Shown one piece after another: positions 34,476-44,652 of a DNA stretch of 64,000 bases; position 1 is the first letter of the stretch; the number at the start of each line of letters is the position of its first letter. The DNA is from Umbelopsis isabellina (lineage: Eukaryota; Mucoromycota; Umbelopsidomycetes; Umbelopsidales; Umbelopsidaceae): assembly GCA_016758905.1 (NCBI GenBank), contig JAEPQZ010000013.1, positions 124,001 to 188,000 of the forward strand, read 5' to 3'. Made by a program: the position numbers and the translations under genes. The notes beneath the pieces are model-generated. The model was not told the DNA's origin. It did not search any database and was given only the letters and a program-made list of their open reading frames with translations.

Positions 34476-35714
34476 CTAAGCGGATTTAGCGGTGAGCTCT
34501 GGAAAAGATGTACATGCACGTTAGTATATCGACTCACATAATCATATTTGCATAGAGCTACTGAAAATAATATTTACTTTGAACGTCAACAACAGCTTGG
34601 TCCAAGATTTGTTGTTGGATCTTGGGGTCTTCGAGATCCTTTTGGATCTTCTCGATGAGGTAAGCAGCGAGTTGCTTTTGTTCGCGGTCACGGACAGTAG
34701 CTTCATAACGGACCCAGGAGTCGAGGGTGGCCTTAACTTCTGAAGCAACAGCAACCTTTTGCTTCAACTCGAAAGCCTCAGCTTCAAGCTTGGCAGTCTC
34801 GCGAGAGAGAGCGAAAAGGTTCTTGGTGACATCAACGATATCCTTCATCTGACCAGCTTGCTCAATACGCTCAGTGACAGCGCTCTTGTGGTCGTTGCGT
34901 GCCTTGTAGAGAACGTTCTTGATGCGCTGTTATAAAAAAGTCAATAAGTTAGCAAAGATCATACGCAAGACTGCATATACAAATATCGGACATACGTTGA
35001 TGTGCTCATCAGCCATGCTGTTGTAGGGCTCCTTGAGGTATTTGAACAAGGCTCCAGCGAGACCGCCGAAAGCAACAAGGACAAGAGTCTCCTCGTTGAA
35101 AACGTAGATCTCCTTGGAGATGAGGAAGGTAGCCAAACCAGCACCAAGGGTGACATAGCCAGTCTTGGAGACAAGGGAGTTTCCGGGCAAAGAGTCAACA
35201 ATGCTAGCGGCCTTCTTTTTGGGCTCAACTATTATATTATAAAGCGATGGTCAGCAAATTTGATGTGTTTTGATTGCGAGATGAATGAGTGTTTGCGTAA
35301 TTGAGTCAACAATGTACATTGAGCGACATGCGATGTTAAACACAGGTTCATCCACGTGTGAGCTGTTGCTACAACGGTGAAGTCGTTCACAATGCTGCAT
35401 AGTGTCGTATGCTCGAATGCAGTCGCCAATGAACATAATCCTCGTGATAAACATACCTTCGTTACTAGAGTAGTTACGAACACTAAAGCAATAATTTAAC
35501 AACTGTTAGAAATGAAAAGTGAAAAGCATATACGAATAGGAATATAATGCTTACAAGTGAGCACCAACAGTTTGGCGGGAGGCGGTCAACATAGGACGAG
35601 CAGCAGTGACTAACATTGCAATCAAGGTCAGATGGGTTCAATCGAATCATAAGCAATTGAGTAACATTAAGCCAATTTACCTGCGGCCCCCTTGGTCAAA
35701 AGTCTAAGAGCCAT
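34476..35714 (-). CDS. ATP4: mitochondrial ATP synthase subunit 4 (subunit b)
   Basis: At least six exons, about 235 residues. The first exon (35714-35681) encodes MALRLLTKGAAG and the second TAARPMLTASRQTVGA, a basic mitochondrial presequence. The body follows: KKKAASIVDSLPGNSLVSKT, two hydrophobic stretches (GYVTLGAGLATFLISKEIYV, TLVLVAFGGLAGALFKYLKE), then a long helix (ARNDHKSAVTERIEQAGQMK, VRDREQKQLAAYLIEKIQKD) ending LTAKSA. This is the b-type peripheral stalk of the F1Fo complex, which links the membrane a/c part to F1. Introns between exons 1 and 4 are phase 1 and 2 and consistent. A cluster of short 5' exons over the presequence is typical of mitochondrial precursor genes in fungi. 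Confidence 0.95.
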
Positions 35715-35910
35715 TCTGAAAACAAATCGAGTCGAATGAGTATTTTTCGTGAATCGGAACGTAAGCTGTTTCGAATAAAGAACGTACTGGGTTATCTGTG
35801 TAGTAAAGAAAGGGGACGTATATTCGTATGTGTATTGTACTTTTGAGGAGCCAAGCCTCAAATTTTTGGCATGGGTACTAACTGTCGTGACGTAGACTAT
35901 ACATTTAACT

Positions 35911-36583
35911 TTATTTTGGCCTTAAAAATTCTTTACTACTTGATTTAGCTTTTTTGGAAGTACTTCCGCTGTTATCAGTCTGCTTCCTCTTGTTGTCCCT
36001 TGATTTAGAGGAAGAAGAAGAATGAGATATCCCCTTGTTATAGTGTTTGCTCATATCTTTGTCGCTTATTGCACTGGCCTCTTCTTTCTCCATCTCCCGA
36101 GCTAACCGCTGTTCAGAAGTTTGATCCTCCTCATTTTTCTAGCAAACAATTTCAGTTCCCAAATTCATTGTCGCAGCCAGTATTCATAACACATACCTCT
36201 AAATTCTCATTGAAATTCTGATATGATTTCCTTCCAAGTGTCGTGGTATCTGTAAATCCTAGGAAACTAGGCTCATATTGCACCCGTATCTTGCTGAGGG
36301 CAAGTTAGCTCAATTGATCAGCTCTCTTTCAGTAGATATTGCCCAACTTACGGCTTTTTCATCTTTTCGTCTTTGAAATCTAACCGCCACTCTGATGTTG
36401 ATAGTTCTTTTCGCTGCACTTGCTCCAGCTCTTCCCGTCGTTCACTTTCAGCTGATCGCTGCATGAACTATAGCAAAAAGAGTTTAGTAATGTTACAATT
36501 TTTCAGATTCCAATTTGTATTCAGTAGCTAAATACCTTCATGGCGAGAAGTTTGCTCGATGCTTTCTTCGTTGATTCTGGCAT
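35911..36583 (-). CDS. MPP6: M-phase phosphoprotein 6 homologue, exosome cofactor
   Basis: Four exons starting at 36583 (36583-36536, 36467-36352, then two more to 35911), about 145 residues. The start MPESTKKASSKLLAMKFMQR, with KLLxMKFMQR, is the hallmark of MPP6/MPHOSPH6. SEWRLDFKDEKMKK and GRKSYQNFNENLE, with GRxSxxxFN, follow, and the tail is Lys/Ser-rich (SSSSSKSRDNKRKQTDNSG). MPP6 tethers Mtr4 to the nuclear exosome and binds poly(U) RNA in 5.8S rRNA maturation and surveillance. An upstream in-frame ATG at 36724 would add 47 residues that lack similarity; the start at the conserved MPxSTKK is preferred. It is divergent from MMM1, and ATP4 starts just downstream of its stop on the same strand. 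Confidence 0.88.
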
Positions 36584-36937
36584 GTTGACTGGTGAGATTT
36601 GTTGAGGACTCAAACTTGTTCGTACAGCAGAAAAGAAAAGGTGCAAATTTGTGACAGCTATCTGCGACTTGGATGCCTTTGCCGCATCGGATGGCCGCTT
36701 ATTTCGCGTCAAACTGCACAACATTTCTGAAAATTTACTTCAGCTGGCTTTCTACAAGCAACTCTACTTCTTTTTAAGCTCGTATTATCTTTGTGAACGT
36801 TCATAGCGCGATAAGTTATTTACTTTTGAAAAGTAAGAACAGTACATCTGAGATATAGCCTGAATTTTCTGACTGACCAGGGCTACTTTTTTTAATTTTT
36901 TTAGAACAGCAAGCATATGCTTACATTGTAATGCTTC
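36584..36937. promoter_or_regulatory. divergent region MPP6/MMM1
   Basis: About 350 bp separates the divergent starts and must hold both promoters. T-rich runs at 36885-36901 lie close to the MMM1 start. No specific site is identified. Confidence 0.35.
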
Positions 36938-38203
36938 ATGTCCGGTCAATCCAATATATATCAAGAGATCACTACTCAACTTCTCAGTCAAATAGAAAAG
37001 GAATGTAGTGTTTGCTATACAGATGTGAATACCAGTGGCAACCTGTCAGCATTTGTCAAAGGACTGCTGCTTGGACAACTGAGTGTACTCATTGTAATCG
37101 CTATCGTATTACGGTATATGTTCCTGGAGGACACTTCACAAAACAAGAAGGTAGGTCCATATGTTGATTCTTATTTTTGAAATGTGATTACTCAGTTTGT
37201 CTTTGTCTCAGCAATTATCTCGTCTATCGCCTGCAGCCAAAAGTCCAGCAAGTTTAAAACAGATACCTTCCACAACAGCTCACATTCTCAACAAGACATT
37301 TTACGATATTTTACACCATCCTCCAGAAAGTACAGATTGGCTGAACGTTCTGTTAGCTCAGGCCATGTCACAGTATCGAGACGACGCTCAATTGAATGAT
37401 CGACTGATACTAGCGATTGACGAGGTTTTGAATGGTGGAGTTCGACCGGGCTTCTTCGTATGTACTCAATGTGTGGCAGGAATCAGTATCTCTTAATGCA
37501 GACACCTTACCTTATTATCTTGTCAGGGACCTATACATGTAACAGACTTATCATTAGGCGAGGAATTCCCTATATTCAGTAATGCTCGTATCCGACCGTC
37601 CGATGACATTGGGTCCATGGTACGTTTGCTATTCATATGTCATAACAATCTTGCTTATATCTAATTTGTGGAATCTTGTAGAGGGCCGAAATAGATTTCG
37701 AGTTTTCGGATCAGCTATCACTCGGTGTGGAGACACAATTGATGTTAAATTGGCCAAGGGTTGACTTTGCAGCACTACCTGTATCGCTACTTCTCTCTGT
37801 GGTACGGTTCTCTGGAACACTGACGATTGAACTCATCAACCCTCCTGAAAGTGCAACTGCAAACGCTACACCCTTAGACCGATACATCGCAATCTCATCC
37901 TATTCTGATTTCACTTTGGATTTCACTGTCAGGTCACTTCTTGGCTCCAGAACAAAACTAGAAGATGTTCCGAAATTGACAGATCTTATCACCAGCAAAT
38001 TGCGCAATGTTTATGTGGACCGACTAGTATATCCGAATTTTGTGAAAATTAAGATACCTAACATGTGGGAGGCGCGAGACCGCAAGACAAGAGAGCAGCA
38101 ACAAGTTTTGGACGAAAAGGTTGAGGAAGCTCCTGCAAGTGGTATTTCAGCATCCGCGAGGGAGCGAATGGAAGAATTTGTAGAAAATATTAAAGAAGCA
38201 TGA
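36938..38203 (+). CDS. MMM1: ERMES subunit Mmm1 (maintenance of mitochondrial morphology)
   Basis: Four exons (36938-37150, 37212-37457, 37527-37619, 37682-38203) give 357 residues. The N-terminus is short and luminal, followed by one membrane span (AFVKGLLLGQLSVLIVIAIV). A cytosolic SMP lipid-transfer domain follows: SPASLKQIPSTTAHILNKTF-like stretches, ESTDWLNVLLAQAMSQYRDD, RLILAIDEVLNGG, FGPIHVTDLSLGEEFPIFSN, RAEIDFEFSDQLSLGVET, VSLLLSVVRFSGTLTIELI and VYVDRLVYPNFVKIKIPNMW. Mmm1 anchors the ER side of the ER-mitochondria encounter structure, together with Mdm12, Mdm34 and Mdm10, and moves phospholipids. All introns are phase 0, which is unusual for this window. Confidence 0.96.
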
Positions 38204-38505
38204 TGAACGTCGCTTCCAGTTTTGTTTAATGTAACATGTAAAATAAATGCATTTTTTGGACGCATTCGTCGAAAAAAAAGCCACTATCAGGTTATTTTAG
38301 GTCTCCATTGATGCGTTGAGTTGGTTAGATGTGATGAGTTGGCTTAATTTCTTTACGTGGTATATAAAGCCTTTCAAGATATTCTTTCGTAATCAAAAAA
38401 CTTTCGAACAATTGCGAGTCCCTATGCTTGGTAATTATTGTGCTTAGGTGTCAACTCGTATGTCTCCGCAGCTAAGCATTTGTCATTGTCGGAGCGTGAA
38501 AAAAT

Positions 38506-38513
38506 TTCCAGAA
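38506..38513 (+). promoter_or_regulatory. heat-shock element core TTCCAGAA (distal)
   Basis: TTCnnGAA inverted pair, with a further GAA five bases upstream and a partial TCC after it. It matches the HSF trimer consensus with one weak unit and lies about 120 bp before the BAG gene start. Confidence 0.55.
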
Positions 38514-38579
38514 CTCTCCAGTTGATAGGAGCAAGCTCTACAATGATCATAAATCATTTCTTTATGATAATATGGATGC

Positions 38580-38587
38580 TTCCAGAA
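38580..38587 (+). promoter_or_regulatory. heat-shock element core TTCCAGAA (proximal)
   Basis: A second identical core, followed by AAG and then TTTC, which extends the alternating GAA/TTC pattern with imperfect spacing. It sits 14 bp upstream of a TATA-like box, a usual HSF position. Confidence 0.6.
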
Positions 38588-38600
38588 AGAAGACCATTTC

Positions 38601-38610
38601 ATATATAAAT
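38601..38610 (+). promoter_or_regulatory. TATA-like box
   Basis: ATATATAAAT, 24 bp upstream of the BAG gene start codon and just downstream of the proximal heat-shock element. A second TATATAAAG lies near 38361. Confidence 0.5.
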
Positions 38611-38633
38611 CCTGGCTATCTCGAGAGGGTTTC

Positions 38634-40424
38634 ATGTCATCGTTCACTCTGAAAATGTTTGCTTACCAATACGCATCCCATTACCCCTATCGCACTTCCC
38701 TTGGACCGTTTCAGGCGAACTGTCGCCAATACAGTCTGGAAGAAGATTGTTTGCAAGACTTGTATTATCAGCACCTAGTAGAAGAAGAGAAAAAGCACCG
38801 TGCTGCCTCTTTACAGCATGCTCTATATGCTGCATATGAAAGAGAGCAAATTAAGCGTGCTCAAGAATTGGCTTACCGCAAACAATTGGCATATCGTAAG
38901 GAGTTGGCTTATCGCAAAGAGTTGGCTCACCGTAAGGAAATGGTTTATCGAAAGGAAATGGCAGAACGCAGAAGGAGAGAATATTTTGAAAGCTATGAAG
39001 ACCGTATCTTGAATCATCTCATTGGAAACTTGCTTGCTGATAACGAGGAGGAAGAAGAAAATAACACTGCAACAATCTATTGTCGCAACGAGTTCGATAA
39101 CGGAAATTGCAGAAAGAAGGCTAGACGCTCATACCAAGAACCAGAACCCTCACCACAGGAAGAACAAGAGCAAGTATGGCTGCTACTCCATCATTTGAAA
39201 GCTTTGAATACATCTGAATCAGAGGAGGAATCAAGTTCTGTCGAAGGTCGTGCACAAATCGCTAAGCGCAATGAATCAAAAAAACAACAAGTAACTACTG
39301 AAACTAGTGAATCATCCAAGCCAAAGGAATCGGCCAATAATGACAGCGATGAAGAAACTTACTCCGAAGACGACATTAACAAGACATTCAGTACTCTGAA
39401 CGCCATTAGTACCAAACTGGACCAAATCCAAGAACAACATGAGGCCCAAATACTCGCAAGCCCGTTGACTTTTGAGAACGAATCTGAGGAAATCCTGGCC
39501 AAGACAATTTCCAACAAGCATTTCCTAACTTATGAGGACGATATCATGAAGGTTTTATTGGAACTCGATGCTATTTCCAGCCATGGTCTACCGGAAATTA
39601 GGAATAAGCGTAAGGAGCTGGTGAACAAATCTGAAAAATTGCTGAAAGTCATAGATGATTACAAGCAAAAGGAATGGGAACGCGCGAGTTCTTCCAGCTC
39701 ACACGATAGTGACGAGGAGACCGAAGCTCCTGAAGCTCAAAAAAACAATCTATATGTCTCTGAGGATTCAACCGCTGAAGCTGAAGAAGAAACGGTTGCA
39801 ACTGACTCTACCGCAATTGCTGTTGAAGATGAAGAAGAAGTCACTGCAAGTGAAGCGCATGCAATTAATCAGGAAGCATCCGAAAATTCTGCGGATGAAT
39901 TTGCAGAGCCTAGCTCCTCGAACGTCAACCAAAAGTCTTTAGACTCTGAGCTTTCTTCAATCCAAGAGGATTCCGAGTCAGCAACAGCGGAAAATTATGA
40001 GCTTCCTCTCATCAATACTGACAATGAACAAGACCAAGAAATGCAAGTGGATAATGAGACATCTAATGAAACTGAGGCATCTACAAGTGTATCCACAAAT
40101 TCCCCACAAAATGACGAAGGCCGCACCGAAAACGATCCCGCAGATGAAGTCTCAATTAAACTCGTAAACGAAGACGGCATGGAGGAAGATGATGGCTTTG
40201 AACACGTTCATAGCGAGTCTCAAGACAATGGTAACGGTCAAATCATATCACAAGAAACTAATGATCTAGAGGAAAACGATTTTGATATGGTCGATCATGT
40301 TGATGTAGCCAAATCGGATGACATGGAAGAAATGAAAGAAGAAAGTCTTGCAGCCAGCTCAGAAGTTTTCTCTGATAAAAAGTCCGGACCACATCGGATA
40401 GAGATAGAATGGGCAGAAGATTAA
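38634..40424 (+). CDS. BAG-domain Hsp70 co-chaperone (stress-induced)
   Basis: A single exon of 596 residues, starting MSSFTLKMFAYQYASHYPYR (a second ATG six codons on is also possible). The N-terminal part has a charged helix with five near-perfect hexapeptides (AYRKEL type, residues about 80-109). The BAG domain is at about residues 290-345: ISNKHFLTYEDDIMKVLLEL, DAISSHGLPEIRNKRKELVN and SEKLLKVIDDYKQKEWER, which is the pattern that binds the Hsp70 ATPase domain to trigger nucleotide exchange. The C-terminal 240 residues are very acidic (Glu/Asp/Ser-rich) and end GPHRIEIEWAED. The promoter has heat-shock elements, consistent with a chaperone role. No intron is seen, which is common for heat-induced genes since splicing fails under heat. 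Confidence 0.88.
   Translation: MSSFTLKMFAYQYASHYPYRTSLGPFQANCRQYSLEEDCLQDLYYQHLVEEEKKHRAASLQHALYAAYEREQIKRAQELAYRKQLAYRKELAYRKELAHRKEMVYRKEMAERRRREYFESYEDRILNHLIGNLLADNEEEEENNTATIYCRNEFDNGNCRKKARRSYQEPEPSPQEEQEQVWLLLHHLKALNTSESEEESSSVEGRAQIAKRNESKKQQVTTETSESSKPKESANNDSDEETYSEDDINKTFSTLNAISTKLDQIQEQHEAQILASPLTFENESEEILAKTISNKHFLTYEDDIMKVLLELDAISSHGLPEIRNKRKELVNKSEKLLKVIDDYKQKEWERASSSSSHDSDEETEAPEAQKNNLYVSEDSTAEAEEETVATDSTAIAVEDEEEVTASEAHAINQEASENSADEFAEPSSSNVNQKSLDSELSSIQEDSESATAENYELPLINTDNEQDQEMQVDNETSNETEASTSVSTNSPQNDEGRTENDPADEVSIKLVNEDGMEEDDGFEHVHSESQDNGNGQIISQETNDLEENDFDMVDHVDVAKSDDMEEMKEESLAASSEVFSDKKSGPHRIEIEWAED
38871..38960 (+). repeat. five 18-bp tandem repeats in the BAG gene
   Basis: Five in-frame copies encode AYRKQL, AYRKEL, AYRKEL, AHRKEM and VYRKEM. 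Third-position differences show that the copies have diverged, with the two middle copies closest. They lengthen a charged alpha helix. Confidence 0.9.
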
Positions 40425-41617
40425 TGTCAATTCTTTAATATAATACCACATATTTCCAATTGTAAATGCTGTAGACTTCCACATGTAATAAAAGCAAATA
40501 TCGCTTAATAGTCCATAATTCAAAATTTTGTCTTTCCATTGTTTGATTAATATTACAAGCCGTCGGGTCAAGGAGTACTATTTGGTCATCAGTACTCAGT
40601 CCTGAAATGCTCATTGTGGCGATTGATCAGCCATCAACAGTTCGGACGATCATTGGATAGTCAGTTTGTGCAGGTACAAATTCCTACTATTCACCTGTGG
40701 AAAAATCCGGTTGATGATACCCACTTGTTCAGATGACGATATGTCCCCGATTTCACGCTTAGTAGAGTATAGCAAGCTCTTTCTAGATATAAAATCATGT
40801 CACTTTACAACATTGGATCCTGAGCATATTTGATGATGTATTTTGCTGCATAGGCATTTCTGTCGTAAGTAAGCCCTTTATCAAATCAATTCACAAATGT
40901 CATCATGTTGTGGCAATATCTTACTAAAACCACAACGACATTTGGATAGTATTTTTCTTTTGATAAATGACATGACAAACTCACAATTGGCAGGCAAGAC
41001 TTATGCGATTACATCTAAAATCGGAAATAATTGACTTTCATTACAATTTGGTTAACCGTCGTTCTACCTAACACCCAGGCCGGGCTGTACTTATATTCTG
41101 AGGTATATAATACATGGAAGCAAACATGGTATTTTCTCTTCTTTTTTGAAGTTTATAGAGGCTTCATATCCGTATACAACTTTTCAGAGTAACAAACAAA
41201 AAAATATAAAGGAGAAAGTATTTCAGGCATATTGAATTTTCTCAGTCAGTTCAGTGCAGTTTGATCATTTTTTAATGCCATGAGACGGCCTTTAGCTTTT
41301 ATTAGAAGCTGTGAAACTAATCGAAACATGCTGAAGATAATGATGCACTAGCTGTTTGCAAGCGAAAAAAAGCATTTGCGGTGCAAGCTCTGCATTTCTA
41401 TGAATAATCGATGGCATTTCTCTGGAATGTGAACAATTTACATAACGCCAATAATTCAACTGAATTATTGAAACGTATGTGGACTAGACCTCCCAAACAA
41501 AGTTGTAAGCTGTTTTTTTATTTACTGTTCAGACTGAATTAATCGTGGCTTGTTCAATACTACCTTTGCATCTGTACTCATTGCCTTTGATATTTCTGAA
41601 AAGTCTTCTCTCTTCTT
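40425..41617. other. intergenic, no gene recognised
   Basis: About 1.2 kb of AT-rich DNA between the BAG gene and the GT31-like gene. No open frame of note was found on either strand, and no tRNA or repeat. A TATA-like TATATAATAC lies at 41104-41113. Confidence 0.5.
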
Positions 41618-42295
41618 ATGTTGACTGTCACAAGACTACTTCTTATACTTGCGTTCGCCTATCGATGCTCAGCATGGCTAGCTCTTGTACCCGTGTCAAA
41701 CTCCTCAAGTTACACCTTTTTGAGACAGATGCGGGTTTTCCCACATGTTAGGACAATCTGTGATCGTGATACATCCTTTCCACATTGCGACATAACCTTG
41801 GATGAGAACTATGTGTACCGAACTCTACCGGCCAAAACTAGAGACATGTTCAGAAAGGCAGTACGTGCGTACCCAGATGAGAATGTGTTTATAAAGTACG
41901 ATGACGATGTCGTTGTTGATTACGACTATGTTCTATCCGTTGTCAACGATGTGGAAAAAAGCGGCAAGATGTATCTCGGTGATCCAATGCAATGCGTTGG
42001 TTTCCGTGATGCCAGATGTATGAACGGCAAGTTTTATGCAGTCTCTCGAAGTATTGCGGAATGCTTCGCATATCTTGTAGAAGACAATGATGTAAATGTC
42101 AGTAGTTTGGAAGATGTATTCTTTGGAACTGTTGTATATGGAAAATGCAGTTATCTCGGCTTTGAATACAAGAGTGACCTAGAAAAGATGATATGGCACA
42201 AACACTACCAAAACCAAAATGTTTGTATGAATTTAGCATTCAAAGGCGACAAGGATTGTAAGGCTCCGGTCAGAGAAAAATTGCTTTCTATTTAA
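41618..42295 (+). CDS. small GT31-like glycosyltransferase
   Basis: A single exon of 225 residues. The start MLTVTRLLLILAFAYRCSAW looks like a cleavable signal peptide. Catalytic-type motifs are YDDDVVVDYDYV (the DDD metal-binding motif of beta-1,3-glycosyltransferases), LGDPMQCVGFRDARCMNGKF, YAVSRSIAECFAYLVEDND and LEDVFFGTVVY, the last matching the EDVxxG motif of the GT31 family. Cysteines are paired (CDRD..HCD, KCSY, NVCMN, KDCK) as in secreted proteins. It is shorter than typical Golgi GT31 enzymes, lacking the N-terminal membrane anchor and stem. The acceptor cannot be told. Fungi of this group often have such short secreted-type copies; whether it is active is unknown. Confidence 0.8.
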   Translation: MLTVTRLLLILAFAYRCSAWLALVPVSNSSSYTFLRQMRVFPHVRTICDRDTSFPHCDITLDENYVYRTLPAKTRDMFRKAVRAYPDENVFIKYDDDVVVDYDYVLSVVNDVEKSGKMYLGDPMQCVGFRDARCMNGKFYAVSRSIAECFAYLVEDNDVNVSSLEDVFFGTVVYGKCSYLGFEYKSDLEKMIWHKHYQNQNVCMNLAFKGDKDCKAPVREKLLSI

Positions 42296-42457
42296 TCATG
42301 CAAGAACGGGCTTCACCGAAGAACTGCATTCTGTACATTGGCGAACTTAGACATAGTCATTGATCCCTTAATTCCGTAATACCTTAGAGAAATCCCAAAT
42401 TTTATTGACGTTGCGGCTAGACATAAAAACTGCTTAAATGTTATTTGTTCGGAATAA

Positions 42458-43828
42458 TTAATTGCTATTTTCTGTGATGTTAACGTTTATAGTATCATCG
42501 TTGGCTGTAGCTCCAGGTGATTTTTCTCCATCGAATTCTGGCGTGTTCAGGAATTCGTTGACAGAAGGCGTTCCTTCCTGGGTAGGTGTTGTTGCCATCA
42601 TCTCATTGAACAGGAAGTCATTTTCATCATCAGGATTTGTTTGATCTAACAACAAATTAGAGGCAATTACGGGACGACAAAAACAGAATACCATAGCTTA
42701 CTTTGATCAGCTTGCCATGAGAAATCAGCTGCCTTATTCTCTATATCCTCTGGTTGATCATTAGTAGCCATAAGTTGCGCTTCAAATTCGCTTTCCAAAT
42801 GAGGTTCGTTAGCATTTTGCCCATTCGTGTCTAAGCCAGGGCTTTCCTGGGGCATAGTACTTGATGCTTCGTCTAGTGGAGGTTCCTCAGCTTCTAAACC
42901 GGGTATTGATATTTCAATTGCAATATTAGAATGCTTCTCTATTTTAAGCTCCAAGGTTTCTTCAACCTTTTGCTGCGTCCGTGAAACATCCTAGTGATAA
43001 TTGATTGAGCACTATAATCATATCTTCTAATTCATAGGTTTCATTACTCACGCTCAATTCAGAAGCACTTTTAAGATCTTGCATATCTTTCCAAAATTCA
43101 TCTATGCGCTGTCTTATGCCATTTATTTTTGCTGTGTGATTTTCTTTTGATCTTGCAATCTCTTCATCCGTTTCTTGCTGTGGTTGACAATCAATTAAAC
43201 CGTCCAATCCAACGTTTTTTGTATATCCGTACACTTACAGTTTGAGTCTTCAATTGCTCTTCTGTTTTTGATAAGTTAAATGATGGTGGAACAACTGAAG
43301 CTGTGCAAGTTGACTATTAATAAAATATCAACCTATCAACGTAAGACTGTCATAATATGCTTACAAGCTGTATATGGCGTGAATATCTCTGACAAATAAT
43401 CATGATTACGTTTATATCGTGCCATTGCCACGTCTCTCGTTGAGATATCGTCAAGTTCATCTTTAGAAAGTAATAGCCCGGTCAGAGTTGTCATTTCAAG
43501 TAGCTGGATAGTTACTCTAAACCTACCTCCTGAAGGCTCGTCTGTGTCTTCTGTTGGCTGATGTGGTCCCGCCGGTTTACTCTGTGTCCCCAAGTTAGTT
43601 TCAAATCGATATAATCTATGAAATTTTGGATCTTTCAGTGCGTACCTTACTCGGCATTCGTTTTCGCATGTTTGGTGCCTCAGCAATTGGCATCTGGGGA
43701 CGATATTGAGGTTGACCATAAACATTGGGTTGCATTCCAATTTGCATTTGATTCACGTTATGCATCGCCGGCATGTTTGCGTTGGGGAGGTTGCCAGCCC
43801 CAGGGTTGTAGTAGTATGCTGAGGCCAT
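42458..43828 (-). CDS. SMARCE1/BAF57-like chromatin-remodelling subunit
   Basis: At least seven exons with GT-AG phase agreement (43828-43646, 43581-43527, 43460-43365 and four more to 42458), about 330 residues. An N-terminal region rich in Asn, Pro and Met (MASAYYYNPGAGNLPNANMP) leads to MRKRMPSK. Then comes ISTRDVAMARYKRNHDYLSE-IFTP, which aligns with the ATARFQRNHRLISEIL segment of vertebrate SMARCE1 just after its HMG box. A coiled coil follows (QETDEEIARSKENHTAKING, RQRIDEFWKDMQDLKS), again like SMARCE1, and the tail is acidic (ENDFLFNEMMATTPTQEGTP). No HMG box is present, unlike the animal protein. The role as a SWI/SNF-type subunit is inferred from that similarity. It is divergent from the RasGEF gene. 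Confidence 0.65.
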
Positions 43829-44652
43829 TGTTGTGTCAGTTTGGATCTATCGGCTTGTTGGACAGCGCGTTTAAAGACGGACATAGTTTGATTTTCATGG
43901 TCATGTGACCCGTGCTAAAAAGGGGAATATTTTGTAAAATCTATTCTCTGATGACCGAAGCAGGATTTGGTCCATATAATACTTGTTTGAATTTTGACAG
44001 GTTCGCGAATAGAATTATTACGTGAGATTGTCCGTAATACTACCTAGGCATTAATCAAAATTTCTTGCTGGTGAAGATTGAGTTGCGGCTTCTAAACTGG
44101 TATCGCTTGTCGTTGTCGTACAATGGAAGTCTTCAATGTTCATTATAATCTTTTGCGTAGCAAGGAAGTGTCAGGAAGTGCGTCCCCTCATCAATTTTCT
44201 TTGATCAAATATATAGATTGCTTGACATTTTCTAGACTGAACATTTGAAACACTTGCGGTGGAGGTCATAGCCTTTGCCATCATTCAATTTTTGGTTTGG
44301 CATCACCTATAATACTATTGAGTCCTTGTTGCATGTTTATAGCACGAATGTCCTTACGTGTAAGACATAATCCTATCGTTCAATATTTATTTGCAGTCAT
44401 AAAAGCTATCATTTGTGTTCATGCTAAGTATATACATATCATGGCGTCTTTGCAAAATATTTAAAATCGAATTTTCGTCCACCGTCACTTTCCACTTACT
44501 ACTTTATAACTTCTCCGACAGGGCAAGATGCCATTGCATTTTCACATTGTTACTGACTTTTAACAAAAATACGAATCACTGCACGTAATAGTTGAGCTTA
44601 TCAAAAAGCTAATACATACTCTGGTCGTTAAGCCTTCAGACACCATCGGCAT
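43829..44652. promoter_or_regulatory. divergent region SMARCE1-like/RasGEF
   Basis: A long AT-rich divergent intergenic region. No gene or structured element was recognised; a TATTTAAAAT stretch lies at about 44456-44466. Confidence 0.35.

Larger units (their letters stand above)
38204..38633. promoter_or_regulatory. promoter region of the BAG-domain gene
   Basis: The region contains two heat-shock-type elements and a TATA-like box at expected distances (listed separately). Additional partial GAA/TTC pentamers lie around 38383-38410. It also holds the MMM1 3' end. Confidence 0.55.

Noticed and set aside
40425-41617. Possible gene or ncRNA in the long gap after the BAG gene
   Set aside because: No frame, repeat or stem-loop strong enough to support a call.
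43528-43646. Open frame reading FHRLYRFETNLG inside the SMARCE1-like gene
   Set aside because: It spans a 64-nt intron that splices in phase; the spliced product matches SMARCE1 better.
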